DNA from: Vandiemenella viatica
Taxonomy: Eukaryota; Arthropoda; Insecta; Orthoptera; Morabidae
Length of the DNA: 64,000 nt
Reading direction: 5' to 3'
NCBI GenBank assembly: GCA_031002005.1
Contig: CM061914.1
Span: 13,688,148 to 13,752,147, forward strand
Of this stretch, positions 30,780 through 41,930 are shown in pieces. The position numbers and the translations under genes are program-made. The notes beneath the pieces are model-generated. The model saw nothing but the letters and a program-made list of their open reading frames with translations, was not told the DNA's origin and made no database searches. Positions within the stretch are counted from its first letter, which is position 1, and each line of letters opens with the position of its first letter.

Positions 30780-32720
30780 AAAGTGGTCCCATATGAATTT
30801 CATTGAGAAACCACCCCTTCTACCCCCTTCCGCCCCTCAATTTTTACACTAATCCGCATTTTTTATTCCATCTCGATGAAACTTTGGACATATATAGACA
30901 AAAATAAAGAGAAAAATACTGTCAAATTTTGGTTTAAAAAAACTGAACCCCTCTCCTCCTATCCACCCCCTTAATTTTTGGCAATTTTCTTCATTCAAAC
31001 CTACAGTGGACACCATTTAACTGATCTCCATTTAAGTTGGCAATTACACGTAGTTTTTCATGGAGAAGGTTACTGACCAAAAGAATAAAAATAAAAAAAC
31101 CACCCCTCTCCCCTTTACACCCCCTAATTTTATAGAAACCTACATTTCTTATACGATTTTTATTGAACTTTGCCCATGTATACTTTAAAACAAAGAGAAA
31201 AATCCTGTCAACTTTTGGTCTGCCAAAGCTCAACCCCCTCCCTCCTTCCACCCCTTTAATTATTGTCAATGTTCTTCATAAAAAGTTACACTCGACATCG
31301 TTTGACCGATTATCATCAAAGTTGGCATATACATGTAATTTTTCATGGAGAATCTGACCAAAAAATAAATAAATAAAAAACCATCCCTCTCCCCTTTACA
31401 TCCCTTAATTTTTATACAAACCCACATTTTTTATCCGATTTCGATGAAACTTTGGACATGTACAGTCAAAAATAAAGAGAAAAATACTGTCAACTTTTGA
31501 TTTTGAAAAAACTGAAGCCCTCTTCCCCTATCCACCCCCTAAATTTTTACCAGTGTTCTTTATAGAAAGCTACAGTCCACACCATTTAACTGGTCTCCAA
31601 TAAAGTTGGCATATACATGTAATTTTTCATGGAGAAGCTTCTGACAAAAAGTAAATAAATAAAAAAAACCACCCGATATCTCCCTTTACACACCTTAATT
31701 TTATAGAAATCTACATTCGTTATCTGATTTTTATTGAACTTTGCCCATGTATAATTTAAAACAAAGAGAAACATCCTGTCATCATTTGCTTTGCCAAAGC
31801 TCAACCCCTTTCCCTCCTTCAACCCCATTAACTTTATAAAAAAGCTATAGTCGCGATCGTGTAACCGATTACCAAGAAAGTTGGTGCTTATATGTATTTT
31901 TTCACGAAGAATTTGTCTGACCAAAAGATCTGAAAACCACCCCTTCTTCCCATTAAACCATTTAATTTTTATACACAACCACAGTTTTTATCCGGTTTAG
32001 ACAGAACTTATCAAGTTTTTTCTACAAAACAAAGAGAAAAATAATGCCAACTCTTGGTTTGCAAAAACGGAACCCCTCTCCCTGTGTCCACCCCCTTGAT
32101 TTTTGTCAATTTCTTTTTAGAAAGCTACAGTCGACACCATTTGACCGATCTTAATGAAACATAGCACTTATATATGTAATTTTTTATGGATACGATTTCC
32201 GACCAAAAAAGCTGCCCTATCTCCCCTTCCCTTAATATTTGTACAAAACCCACATTTTAATCCGATTCAGTGGAACTTAGCATGCGTATACTTTAAAACA
32301 AATAGAAAAAGAAAAATACAGTCCACATAACTTTCACAAAAACGCAAGCCCTAACCCCTTTCCACCCCTTTAATTACTGTCAATGTTCTTTATACAAAGA
32401 TGCCATTTATTTCTGATTTTGAAGGAAGTATGCACATGTATACTGCAAAAGAAACAGAAAAATACTGTCTACATTTGGTTTAGAGAGTCCAAACTACACT
32501 CCTTCCTTTCCATCCTTTAATCTACAATTTCTATCCAATTCTGAAGGAAATTTGCACACGAATACTTTAAAACATACAGGACAATTGTGTTTAAATTAGG
32601 TTGCAGAAGCCCAAAATCTCTTCCCTTCTACTCCCACCCCTCCTAATTTCCAATGTTCTTTATAGATACCCATAGTTTTATCAGATTTCCATGGAATACT
32701 GCCCATGTATACTTAAAAAC
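30780..32720. repeat. degenerate tandem array, about 270-293 bp period
   Basis: Landmarks of the form AATTTTTATACAAACCCACA recur near 30838, 31122, 31400, 31693, 31963 and 32236. Each unit has two related halves, one with CGATTT..GATGAACTTTG and AAAACAAAGAGAAAAAT, the other with GTTGGCATATACATGTAATTT and TTCATGGAGAA. Units decay towards the right end. ORFs in it (30472-30750, 31586-31978 and others) are repeat artefacts. Confidence 0.85.
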
Positions 32721-33149
32721 AAATGAGTCATAATGTCTCAACATGTACTTCAGATTTCAACTTGGATCCCAATCTTTCACATCTTGAAAATCAATTAAAA
32801 ATCTATATTTCCTGTGTGATGCCATAGCAAACAGATATATTCCAGAGACAGATTTCTGTATGTGGTCTGTATTAATGCCCTGATGTTACATTTTTCGGTT
32901 ATCGACCAGCAGCTTTAATAGATGTTATGATACGATCGAAACATAGCCTGAACCAAAATGTAAACTGACATTCCTTAACACAACACCGAATTCACCCCGT
33001 TCTGTAAGCTGTTGTGGTATATAAAGACAGAATTCTTCTTTGAAAGCAAGCGCATTAATCCCTGAGCTACCAGAAAGTTCACAAAATGGGAACTGGTGTA
33101 AAATATTTAAAATACAAAACAAACTATAATACCACTAAAAATTTAAAAA

Positions 33150-33288
33150 TAAAATAATTGTTTCAAAAACATAAAAACCACCTTAAAAAAAAAGCAGTAA
33201 AAATTTTAAAATTTTTACTGCTTAGGAGAGAGTAAATCTAAATGGACGATATTTTACATTACTATCATTGAAATTTTTACATTAACTA
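33150..33288 (+). repeat. inverted repeat, left copy (element C)
   Basis: Contains AATAATTGTTTC, CATAAAAACC, GCTTAGGAGA and ATTTTACATTAC in this order. The same words occur in reverse complement at 34484-34625, at roughly 80-85 percent identity by eye. Together they bracket a 188-bp tandem array and a smaller inverted-repeat unit, so the whole of 33150-34625 may be one composite transposon. Confidence 0.75.
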
Positions 33289-33324
33289 GCTGGTACCCAC
33301 GAAAGAATTGTAAAGAATTTGTAT

Positions 33325-34030
33325 TGACAGTTACCGACATCTAACAACCATAGTGCATGATGGGAGACGCGATGCTATTACCACACACAAATGCCAGTCA
33401 TCTGCGCTATGCAGTTCAGGCAGCAAACTAAAATTTACGGACACTCATGTCTTTGGATGAAAAACGAAAATATCCTTGATCGGCAACTTGCAACCACCAT
33501 ATCTCCCACACTACTACAGTTACTGAAATTCGGACGATGTTGTGATCGAAAGGTGACTCTCTGTTAATACCACAAACAAACGCCAGTGATCTGCGATAGA
33601 TAGTTTTCGCTGAAAAGTGATACACCATGACACATGCGTCTTTTGCAGAAATATGAAATTGACGCAGGTCGACCACTTTCAACTCCAATGTCTCCCACAC
33701 CCCCATAGCTACCGAAATCTAACAACAATAGTGCACGACAGGAGACACGATTCTACTGCCACACACAAACACCAATGGTCTATGCTGTGTAGTCGTGGCA
33801 GGAAAGAGAAGTATAAGAAGACACAAATTTTTGGTCGAAATATGAAAACGCCCTGCACTGGTCAACTTTAATCATCATAACTCCCACATCCCCACAGCTA
33901 TCGACATTTGGCTAACGTTGTGCACGACAGGAAACTCCATGCTACTTCCACACACAGAGACCAGTGACCTGTGCTAGGTAGTGGTGGCTGAAAAGTGAAA
34001 TATATGAAAACACACGTCTATTTTTATATA
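33325..34030. repeat. tandem array, about 188-bp period, four units
   Basis: Units start near 33331, 33519, 33709 and 33896 with variants of ACCGACATCTAACAACCATA, GTGCACGACAGGAGAC and ACCACACACAAACGCCAGTG. It lies inside the inverted repeats of element C. Confidence 0.88.
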
Positions 34031-34039
34031 TATATAAGA

Positions 34040-34475
34040 TTAGTTGTTTTTGGAGTCGGTGCCAGCGAAAGCAAGAAAAACAAAAAGACAAAAACAATAA
34101 TAAATAAAAAATCATGTTACTGCTTACCTACAATTAATGCTAGAAACATGTTTCAACAAAACTGAAACATACAGATGATACACCGATATTATAGTAACTG
34201 TAAATCGTTTACTGCATGATACAGCCTACCAACTGACACTGTAGCGCCAGAGATATGCCTGACTGACCAATAAGGCCGAGATACAGATTAAAATACTGTT
34301 AATTTGTTTCCCTAAGCTGTCTCCTGCAATAACACTATCTGCCTCACGACATGCTGTAAAATATTGGGAAATTTTTTTTGTACTCCCCGTTTCGCCTCTA
34401 ACACCAAAAGAAGTTCATTAATTCGATCTTCGCGATGTGACAACTGGCACCGACTCCAAAAATAACTAATTAATG
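34040..34475. mobile_element. small inverted-repeat element (MITE-like)
   Basis: Ends are GATTAGTTGTTTTTGGAGTC followed by GGTGCCAG on the left, and on the right the complement of AATTAGTTATTTTTGGAGTC then GGTGCCAG: 26 of 28 positions match. The 436-bp interior is AT-rich and non-coding. It sits immediately inside the right copy of element C's inverted repeat, so it may instead be part of that element. Confidence 0.6.
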
Positions 34476-34483
34476 TAAAAATT

Positions 34484-34625
34484 TCAATGATGGTAATGTA
34501 AAATATTGTACATTTACATTTACTTTCTCCTAAGCAAGGTATAAAGTTATTTTAAAGTTTTTAGTGCTTTTTTTGAAGGCGGTTTTTATGTTTTTTGAAA
34601 CAATTATTTTTTACCTCTTTTTTCT
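34484..34625 (-). repeat. inverted repeat, right copy (element C)
   Basis: Reverse complement partner of 33150-33288. It includes CATTTACATTTACTTTCTCC and TTTGAAACAATTATTTTTT. Confidence 0.75.
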
Positions 34626-34637
34626 TTGCTTATAACT

Positions 34638-34850
34638 TTACCCCTCGTCTACGTCGAGGTCATTGGAGGAAAGAAAGGCCATAACGAAAAGTAATTTGGC
34701 CATGGGCTTCCTGAAAGAACCATCCCGGCATTCTCCTGCAGTGATTTTGGGAAACCGTGAAGAATCAACATCTATATGGCCAGACGGGGATTCGAACCCG
34801 CGTCCTCTCAAATGCGAGTCGATAGCGTTACCACTCACTCATAAAACTCG
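34638..34850 (-). mobile_element. core-family SINE
   Basis: On the minus strand: tRNA head GAGTGAGTGGTAACGC, B box GGTTCGAATCCCC, then core CGGTTTCCCAAAATCACTGC, GAATGCCGGGATGGTTCT and CCCATGGCCAAATTAC. The central order is identical to that of 17332-17586, but it is more diverged and has a different 3' end. Confidence 0.85.
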
Positions 34851-35094
34851 GCCTCCCCTTTTAAGGTTCCATAGGCAAAACAAATCGTGTTTCCTGGACT
34901 AATCAACATGTCAGAGCGTCACTAATTACTAATGGCAATGGGCAATGAGCATTTTTTAATTTTCATGTGTTGAAACTGAAGGCAAGTGACATTTATGGAG
35001 TCGTATGTCAGAACCATGCGTTGCACTGTTAACCGTAGGCCAATTGATCTGTACAGAAAAGGAAATAATGCGCACTAGGAGCGTAACGAAGCTC
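34851..35094. other. no recognised feature
   Basis: Short AT-rich interval. Nothing seen. Confidence 0.5.
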
Positions 35095-35230
35095 CTCGAT
35101 CTCCGCAAGTGCGGAACCTCCCCAACTGCGGAACGTCCGCATGAGATCGTGCAATCCTTCCGCCTCCACAAGTGCGGAACCCCCGCATGAGATCGTGCAA
35201 TCCTTCCGCCTCCACAAGTGCGGAACCTCC
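35095..35230. repeat. 45-bp tandem repeat
   Basis: GCATGAGATCGTGCAATCCT followed by TCCGCCTCCACAAGTGCGGA occurs twice in almost exact tandem (about 35138-35227), with a diverged third copy to the left. The CCGCA/TGCGG words can form small hairpins. Confidence 0.88.
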
Positions 35231-36492
35231 GCTTCCATGTAGACCAAGCACTGGTCATCCGCATCGCCAAAGACGACCTCGTACTAATACGTTGCACAGT
35301 GCTCGTATCAGCAGCGACCTTCCGATTCTTTTATTTTAATCCCATTTGCAACACAGACTTTACAACCATTATATTTTTCAACAATCTCCGCATAAAAACA
35401 GATATTTTATCATACAAACTTTAATAGTTACAAGAAATAAAGAAAAAGTTATATAATTTTTAACAGTGCTCTGGAGTAAAAATGGCGAGACAAACAGCAA
35501 TCTAGAAAGTAAAAATGAGAAGAGGAAGTTATCAAGAAATAAGAGTGTAACATAAAGAGTTATCACAACACACACACTAAAACATCTGACCTGTATGATT
35601 CGCAGTACAGAATACTAAATGTCTCAGGCTACCATGCACCCTAATGCTGCCGCTGTCCAAAAAAATACTGCCGTTTGTCATGTAGAATAAATGTAAACGA
35701 ATATGGTGACATTAAGGTGCTGATTTTAGACATAAATTTTTTTACGAGTCCTGGCTTGAAATCACATGAACACTTACATCGGACACGTGTGAGGTCAGCG
35801 GTAAGTTCGACAGCTCCTTTGCTCTGTGTTTTCGAATTTCTGTTTTATGTATGAGTAGTGGACTATGTGGAAAGACTGTTTAGTTCACGGCCTAACGCTC
35901 TTCAGGGAAACACCGAGGGGCCGCAAATGTTTCCATCCCATCCGATGTGTGAATGGCCATCAACAGTGTTGTCTGACCTCAGTCTGTACACAGGACTCGT
36001 TATAAAATTTGGTGATGACAACTTATGCAGTGTCCCTCTTCTACGCTGCTGGGCAAATGAAAATCTCGACCCCCTTCGCAGCTTATTCGAGCTTTATAAA
36101 GTCCAGAGCGACTCTCATGGATATCGGCAACGAGGCGAATGCATCTACCCGTCATCAATTTCGGACTGCTGGCCGGGTCTACTGTGAACTCTCAGTTTTC
36201 TTCTCTGTTCCAATCATCTTCCTGTTATCCCCTTGGCATAACGCTCTCCTCTTTCGCCCAGCTGTTCGTTTGTGATCTGTCTTGTATCTCTCTTGGCCTT
36301 GTACCCGCTGCTGTTGTCTCCTGAGGCATTCTATTCACGTGTCCATACTATCTCAACCGTGCCATCTCTATTTGTACATGAATGGTTGTCGAATTACAAC
36401 CAGTTATACCAATAATAAGAATAAAACATCTTTAGATGCTTTAGATTGGAGAAAAGGAAAAATAACCTCGTTTTCATACAAGTGCATTTCAG
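35231..36492. other. no recognised feature
   Basis: ORFs near 35858-36324 show no domain and overlap in several frames. I do not call a gene. Confidence 0.4.
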
Positions 36493-36650
36493 TGCGTGTG
36501 GTAGCTCACTGTAGAGACGCCTGACTGAAGATCGAAAGGTTCCCGGTTCGAATCCCTGTGTCGGCGGGGATTTTCATAGTCCCTTAATTTCACCTTCACC
36601 TATGGCATTGCTGTGTAATGTGAAGTATGCCAGAAAGCTCCCGTGGTTCA
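36493..36650 (+). mobile_element. SINE with tRNA-Phe(GAA)-derived head
   Basis: TGTGGTAGCTCACTGTAGAG (D arm and A box), CTGACTGAAGATCGAAAGG (anticodon arm with GAA at 36527-36529), then TTCCCGGTTCGAATCCC (T arm and B box) and GTGTCGGCG. The order and words follow eukaryotic tRNA-Phe. The acceptor stem does not close properly and the sequence continues into a non-tRNA body, so this is a SINE and not a functional tRNA gene. Confidence 0.8.
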
Positions 36651-37039
36651 GACTGCGCGTTAAACCGTAGGTCTAGCAGGCGGCCACGTGTAGCTGACGC
36701 GATATCTCAGGTGGTGCAGTAATAAAGCGACCGTCCCGTGCGTCGTGTGTCGTTAATAGCCGTCCGGAAATAACCGCGGCCATTGAGGCTGCACAGTGAA
36801 TGGAGCGTCCGACCCCACCTGCCACTCGTACATCGCGATACATCTCCGGGATGTCTCTCTGAGGGGAATCACCGTACCTGTCGGGGCACTCGAGACAGGA
36901 AGGAAATAGTTTCAAAACAACACCTCTGATCAACACCAGGTCGCTAAATGCTCCGTCTTAAGCTGACTAGCAGCTGTAGCAATGTTTCTTACCATCTGTT
37001 AGCTAAACGGCTATGCGGCGGATGGTGAATTGCTCTAGT
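36651..37039. other. no recognised feature
   Basis: Moderately GC-rich, with a spurious minus ORF (36673-36936). Nothing recognised. Confidence 0.4.
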
Positions 37040-37290
37040 TTTTTTTTTGTGGTGGAGAAATGGGGGTTTGACGACGTTGAGACCATTAAGTCCAGGAAAG
37101 GGTGGGGTTAACGAACTGGCACAAATTGAGCCGTGATATTTTGTAGGAACCATCCCGGCATGCGACTGGAATAATTTCGGGATGACGTAGAAAAACAAAC
37201 TCCGTTTGGCCTAATCGGTATGGATAACGCGTGCAACAAATGCGAACGCCAAACCAGAACGTTAACCACTCGCTCGTCGGGCTCGTTGAC
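37040..37290 (-). mobile_element. core-family SINE, diverged
   Basis: On the minus strand: head GAGCGAGTGGTTAACGTTCT, then core words AATTATTCCAGTCGCATGCC, GGGATGGTTCC and CACGGCTCAATTTGTGCC. The B box is degraded. Confidence 0.7.
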
Positions 37291-37587
37291 AAATTGCTGA
37301 CAGAAGGCATAAAATATAAATATCTGAATGCAAAAATTGGTAATAATTTCACTTTTGAAGGGCAAATTGGGCACAAAGATTGTACATATGTAGAAGTATT
37401 GGATGTATTGGATATGCTGATGAAGATAGAAAGGATCTGAGTTATGAAAACTCGTCTGGCCATTTCTCCATTGTGGTTAGAGCGTATTCGTCCTGCAATA
37501 TTGGACAGGTGGTGGGTAAAGTACTGGAGACGGTAATGGAGGGTGTAGACCGATCAGGAACTGAGCCGACGGGATGGTATGGAATCC

Positions 37588-37700
37588 ACACCGAGCGTCG
37601 TGACGCTCTGGGTTGGCGTTCGGGAGGACACTGGTTTGATTCCCCGTCCAGTCATCCAGCTTCGATTTTCCGTGATTTGACAAGGTAAATCATTAGATGC
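37588..37700 (+). mobile_element. core-family SINE, 3'-truncated
   Basis: CACCGAGCGTCGTGACGCTC, GGCGTTCGGGAGGACACTGG, B box GGTTTGATTCCCC, then GTCATCCAGCTTCGATTTTC and loss of similarity after about 37690. The head matches that of 17332-17586. Confidence 0.75.
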
Positions 37701-38017
37701 GATTTCCGTAATGTTTTTTTACTAACCCGATGTTACTCGTCCCACCTAATGACCTCGAAGGAGACGATGCGTAAAGCTAGAAGACCTCACAGACATGGGT
37801 GCTGATGCGAGGGCTCGTCGTGTGCTGCTGGGAGGCGTGGGAACTGCCGCCGCGGCGGACACATGTGGCGGCGTCTTTTTGCCCCGCCGGTCGTCGTCGC
37901 TTGCCGCTCATTAACACTGCAGCACAAACAAACAGACGCTAGCGACGAGGCCGCACTCCGAGAGCAGCACAGGTAGCGCCTCCACAAGTCCCCTCCAGAG
38001 ACACGAATAAACCATAA
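37701..38017. other. GC-rich interval, no gene called
   Basis: Contains a GC-rich stretch (37800-37940) with CCGCCGCGGCGG. A minus ORF at 37787-38029 has no recognisable domain. Confidence 0.4.
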
Positions 38018-38350
38018 GGGAGCGTGCACAAACTACGTGGCTCGGTCAGGGGGGAGGGGTTGACTGGAAGGCTACGCCGAGCTACGTAGCTTTTCTTTCA
38101 TAACATTTTTCACAGTTAAAATAAGAAACAGAACACACAACAGCATGTGAATATTTATTTCCGTCCGTATGTAATTTACAATAGTCTGACAGGAGAAAAC
38201 GGTACAAAATGTCTTCTGGAATCAAAAGTAAAAAAATCTACGTGCTATGCTGAAGGGGGAGGGTAGAGGTAAAAGCCACGTAGGGCTACATGGGGGGAGG
38301 AGGGGTTCCCAGGCGGCCAAAATGGGGCTACGTGGTTTATGGACGCTCCC
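38018..38350. mobile_element. MITE with CTACGTRG-rich ends
   Basis: Left end GGGAGCGTGCACAAACTACG then TGGC. The right end read inward is GGGAGCGTCCATAAACCACG then TAGC. About 20 of 24 positions match. Both subterminal regions are G-rich with repeated CTACGT words, and the 333-bp interior is AT-rich and non-coding. No clear target duplication was found. Confidence 0.75.
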
Positions 38351-38584
38351 AAACTGGATGACCCGTGCGAGAATTTCGCGAATACAATGAGTAGTAAGGT
38401 GGGGGTTTGTAATAGGATGAAAGAAGAACCGCCTCAGTTGTTTCAATAGTTTATTTGCTTAGTGTAATAGGTGCGGAACAAAAGTCGACGCCAGTGAAGC
38501 AGTTTATTAATATCTCTGATATATGTGCTACTGCTATCTAGCGGCTAGGCTCTGAACTGTCTCAAACGAGCGACTTTCACAGTT

Positions 38585-38664
38585 ACTACTTTTGCTCTTT
38601 TAAGGGTCAAATTTCGAAAAATTTCGGTCTTAAGAAATCATGTGATTAAAGCAAAGGCCCTTAA
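38585..38664. repeat. unit of the 157-bp array, left of a Helitron-like element
   Basis: ACTTTTGCTCTTTTAAGGGT, GGTCTTAAGAAATCATGTGA and AAAGCAAAGGCCCTTAA match the units at 39600-40240. It is cut at 38664 by the Helitron-like element. Confidence 0.7.
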
Positions 38665-39544
38665 TCTATATCTATAAAACGAAAACCGGACATATTGGTC
38701 GTATAAAAACTCGGTAGAGTTTTCACCATTTTAAAACTTAGAATCTTAATTCACTTGTCTGGCATGTGTTATGTTTCAACGTTAAATAATGTAGGAGCAT
38801 TAAATGAAATTATCAAAGTATAGTGAAAAATTCCAAAGTAGGAATCACTAGATGCCGCATACTCCGCACTAAACACACACAACAAAATGTCTCTGGCCAT
38901 AACCTTTAATTAAAGCAATAAGTTAACTTATAGTAATAACTATTTTGCACACTAAACAAAACTTTAAGTATTCTTTCTTTTAATTCGATATATTCAATTT
39001 TTAAAAGCCATAGCTTGAAGTATTCTTTCCTTTAATTCGGGATATCAATTTTTAAACGACATAGATAGTCGTAAAAACAACAGAGATTTTCTTTAAGCAC
39101 GATCTCTGGACAATATCTCTGGCCTTCAGCATTAGTCTTCTGTTTACGATAATATTATTCCGGATTCACTTTTGATACTTTATCTGCATAGTTAAAGGAT
39201 CTGGCGTTTCGAGCCACAAGTATATCCATTCACTTCGTAATGGTTCAAATCTGATTTTTTAACATAATCTAGGGTTGTTCAGTAATGTAGTAATGAAATT
39301 TCTTAACCAAATTATCGAAGCTTGATATACATGAATCTTTTCGGACGAATGAAAATAGTATACGTGCAAATAAACTTCAGCCCACCAGTCTCTTGGTAGG
39401 GGGCGGGTGAATGTAAGTTTGCTTTAATTCCGAAAAAGTTGGCGCGTGTTTTATGAAACTTTGTACAAATGTTTTGCGGGAATAAAAATAGGGTACGGTT
39501 AAATCTACGCCAACTATACTGGGCAACGCCGGGAACTCCGCTAG
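38665..39544 (+). mobile_element. Helitron-like element, non-autonomous
   Basis: It begins TCTATATCTATAAAAC after an A and ends GGGAACTCCGCTAG before a T. A|TC...CTAG|T is the Helitron pattern of insertion between A and T without target duplication. A short GGC-AAC-GCC hairpin precedes the 3' end. No Rep/helicase ORF is present. It resembles the ends of 58336-61245. Confidence 0.6.
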
Positions 39545-39559
39545 TATTTGATATAATAG

Positions 39560-40240
39560 TACATTTACAAATTTATAAATATCACATGATAAAAAAATAC
39601 GTTACGGAAATAATGATAATTTTGTCCTTTAAGGGCGAATTCCAAAAAAAAAATAATCCTTTCTTAATGTATGATGTGACCACGGCGGAGACCTTAATCT
39701 TTAAAATGATTCTGTTAGATATCAAGGGAGATAAACGACTCGTGGCACAAAAACGCATTGTTGAAATATTGATACTTTGCCCTTTAAGGGTCGAATTCCG
39801 GAAAATTCATTTCTTAAAATATGATTTCACCAAAGCGGAGATATTAATCTCTAAAACAATACCTCATTTCTCGATTTCAGTTAGATATCAAGGGAGCTCG
39901 TAACAAACATATACATAATGGAAATAATGATAATTTTTTCCTTTAACTGTCGAATACAAAATGATTCCTTTCTTAAAATATGATACCTCATTTATCTATA
40001 TCGGTTAAACATGAAGGGAAATGAATGACTCGTGACAAAAAACGCGTTGCAGAAATATTAATACTTTTGCTCCTTGAGGGTGGAGTTCAGAAAAATTCCT
40101 GTCTTAAAATATTATGTGATCAAAGTGCAGACCGTAAGCTTCAAAATATTACCTCATTCATACATTTAGTTAAGTTGTTGAGGGAGATATTGGCTTGTAA
40201 TAAAAAACGCGTTGTAGAATTAACATATGCGATGATAATC
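39560..40240. repeat. tandem array, about 157-bp period
   Basis: GAAATAATGATAATTTTGTC and CTTTAAGGGCGAATTCC-type landmarks start near 39607, 39764, 39920 and 40050, followed by TTTCTTAAAATATGAT, then AAGCGGAGA, then CTCATTT, then ATCAAGGGAGAT. ORFs across it (39469-39903 and 40025-40249) follow the repeat and are not considered real. Confidence 0.82.
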
Positions 40241-40312
40241 CAAAACTAGTCGCTACTGCACGGTCACGATTCAATCCACGGATAATCAGAGGATTTTTTG
40301 TTTTCTGAGCTG

Positions 40313-40500
40313 AACTTTCCGATAGCAGAGTGGACGAGCGGGGTTCGATCCCCGACGAGGCCGAGGCAGCGTGGCGCTGACCCGGTCACATCCATTCTAA
40401 TGGCAACGGCTCTAATGGGAATGTGGAGCGCTACCTCCATGAACCCTATGGAACCCCATGACCTTTACCTCACTGTCTGGATGATTGACTCAGCATTGTG
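40313..40500 (+). mobile_element. SINE with compact tRNA head
   Basis: A perfect A box TAGCAGAGTGG (40323-40333) and a perfect B box GGTTCGATCC (40342-40351) lie only about 8 bp apart, much closer than in a tRNA. The anticodon arm appears to be deleted. The body includes GACCCGGTCACATCCATTCT. Confidence 0.65.
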
Positions 40501-41214
40501 TTGAAAAAACACACACATAAGCGTCCTTTCCTTGGCTCTCAACTTTCCAAGCAGTTTTTATAGCCGAGGCCCAGAAAGCCGTATACAGTATCTCTACTTA
40601 TGAGGTACTTGTTGGTCAGCGGGAAGGTCATATTGCCCACTACGCAGACGATTCAGATCATCATGGATTCGGATAACATTCACAATCACAGAAGCTGGCT
40701 GATCATAATAGAAAAGTAATCCCAGCTGAAAGAGATAAGAATAATTTTCTCTTGATTTCACAGGAGAAATACAAAATTAGAGAGAGACACGATGATGATT
40801 TGTCTCTTTCTTCTTCTTCTGTCATCGTTATGTCCAACTGAGGAGCACGAATGATCTTATTTAGCTGATGTGTTTTTCTTCTGTTCCCAAATTCTTTTCA
40901 TCTTATCGCTGGGCTCTTTCCTACGTTCTCTTGTACTGGTGTTCCTTCTTCTAATATATTGATTAATGGAAAATTAGTGGTTACCGACCATGCTGCTAAA
41001 TCGGCATGTGTCCTGAATGATGTCGTCTGTGATTCAATTTTCCTGGAAATTCTTTTCAATTTCAAGTAGCCAAATTTATTTTATTTTCATTCAAATGGCC
41101 AGGATGAGAATTCTTTTTATTAGTCTGTTGTTATTCATGCTGATAATATGGCCGCAGAATTTTAGTCCTTTCTTGAACGTGTATGGAATTTTTTCCGAAT
41201 GCTGTTACAGATAG
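40501..41214. other. no recognised feature
   Basis: Nothing recognised; short ORFs only. Confidence 0.4.
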
Positions 41215-41490
41215 GTGATACGTCCTACTACACCCACTGTCTTCAGCTAGGTTATCTGTCCTACTAAACTAGTCCCTAGCGACACTCACTATCACTAGCT
41301 AGATGATGCGTCCTAGTACACCAGCGCTAGTTACACACACTGCCTTCAGCTAGGTGAATTGTCGTACTACACTAGTCCCTAGCGACACCCACTGTCACCT
41401 GCTAGGTTATCCATCGTACCAGTTAGGTGATCCGTCCATCTACACCAGGCCTCGCATCAGCCACTGTCACCAGCTCGGTGAACCTATCTG
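41215..41490. repeat. 51-52-bp tandem repeat, five to six units
   Basis: Units begin TAGGTTATCTGTCCTAC or variants and contain TAGTCCCTAGCGACACCCAC and TGTCACCAGC. Two units are shortened (about 36 and 21 bp). Confidence 0.85.
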
Positions 41491-41699
41491 ATTCTGAAAT
41501 CAAGTGGTATCCTCGCCAGGTAACAGGAATGAGGAATCCGTACTACAGGGCATCTTTCGAGGAAGAAACTAAAGCTTTGTCCACATTTAGATCAATTTAA
41601 TGTCTCTAAAATATTTCTACTGTTATCGAAATACGAAGTGGTCATCTGGCTGGATTCTGACACCGCTCTACTGCGCGGATCAGGCAACCCGTCATCGCA

Positions 41700-41930
41700 T
41701 GCCTCTCGGTCATCTGCGACAGGTGGTATGCGCGAGTGTGGAGGGGATCTGGAGGACGCGGGTTTGAATACCCCTCTCACCTTCCAGATTTCTTTTCTCC
41801 ATGAATTGCTCCAGGCAATATCGGGATGGTTTCATCGATAGACAATGGCTTTATACCTTCTTGTTCCTTGCCTCCATTCTTTTCCAGCCTCCAATGTCCC
41901 CGACGTCGGCAAAGCGCAAGACAGAACAAA
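41700..41930 (+). mobile_element. core-family SINE, diverged
   Basis: GAGGACGCGGGTTTGAATACC (a diverged B box), then CCTTCCAGATTTCTTTTCTC, CATGAATTGCTCCAGG, ATATCGGGATGGTTTC and a C/T-rich 3' part with CCTTGCCTCC. This is the same order as the other core SINEs. Confidence 0.75.

Noticed and set aside
34046..34467. GGAGTCGGTGCC words resembling a tracrRNA end
   Set aside because: They are the inverted termini of a small element. The resemblance to a bacterial guide RNA is short and coincidental.
39469..40249. ORFs of 144 and 74 codons
   Set aside because: Both follow the 157-bp tandem repeats in register, so they are repeat artefacts.
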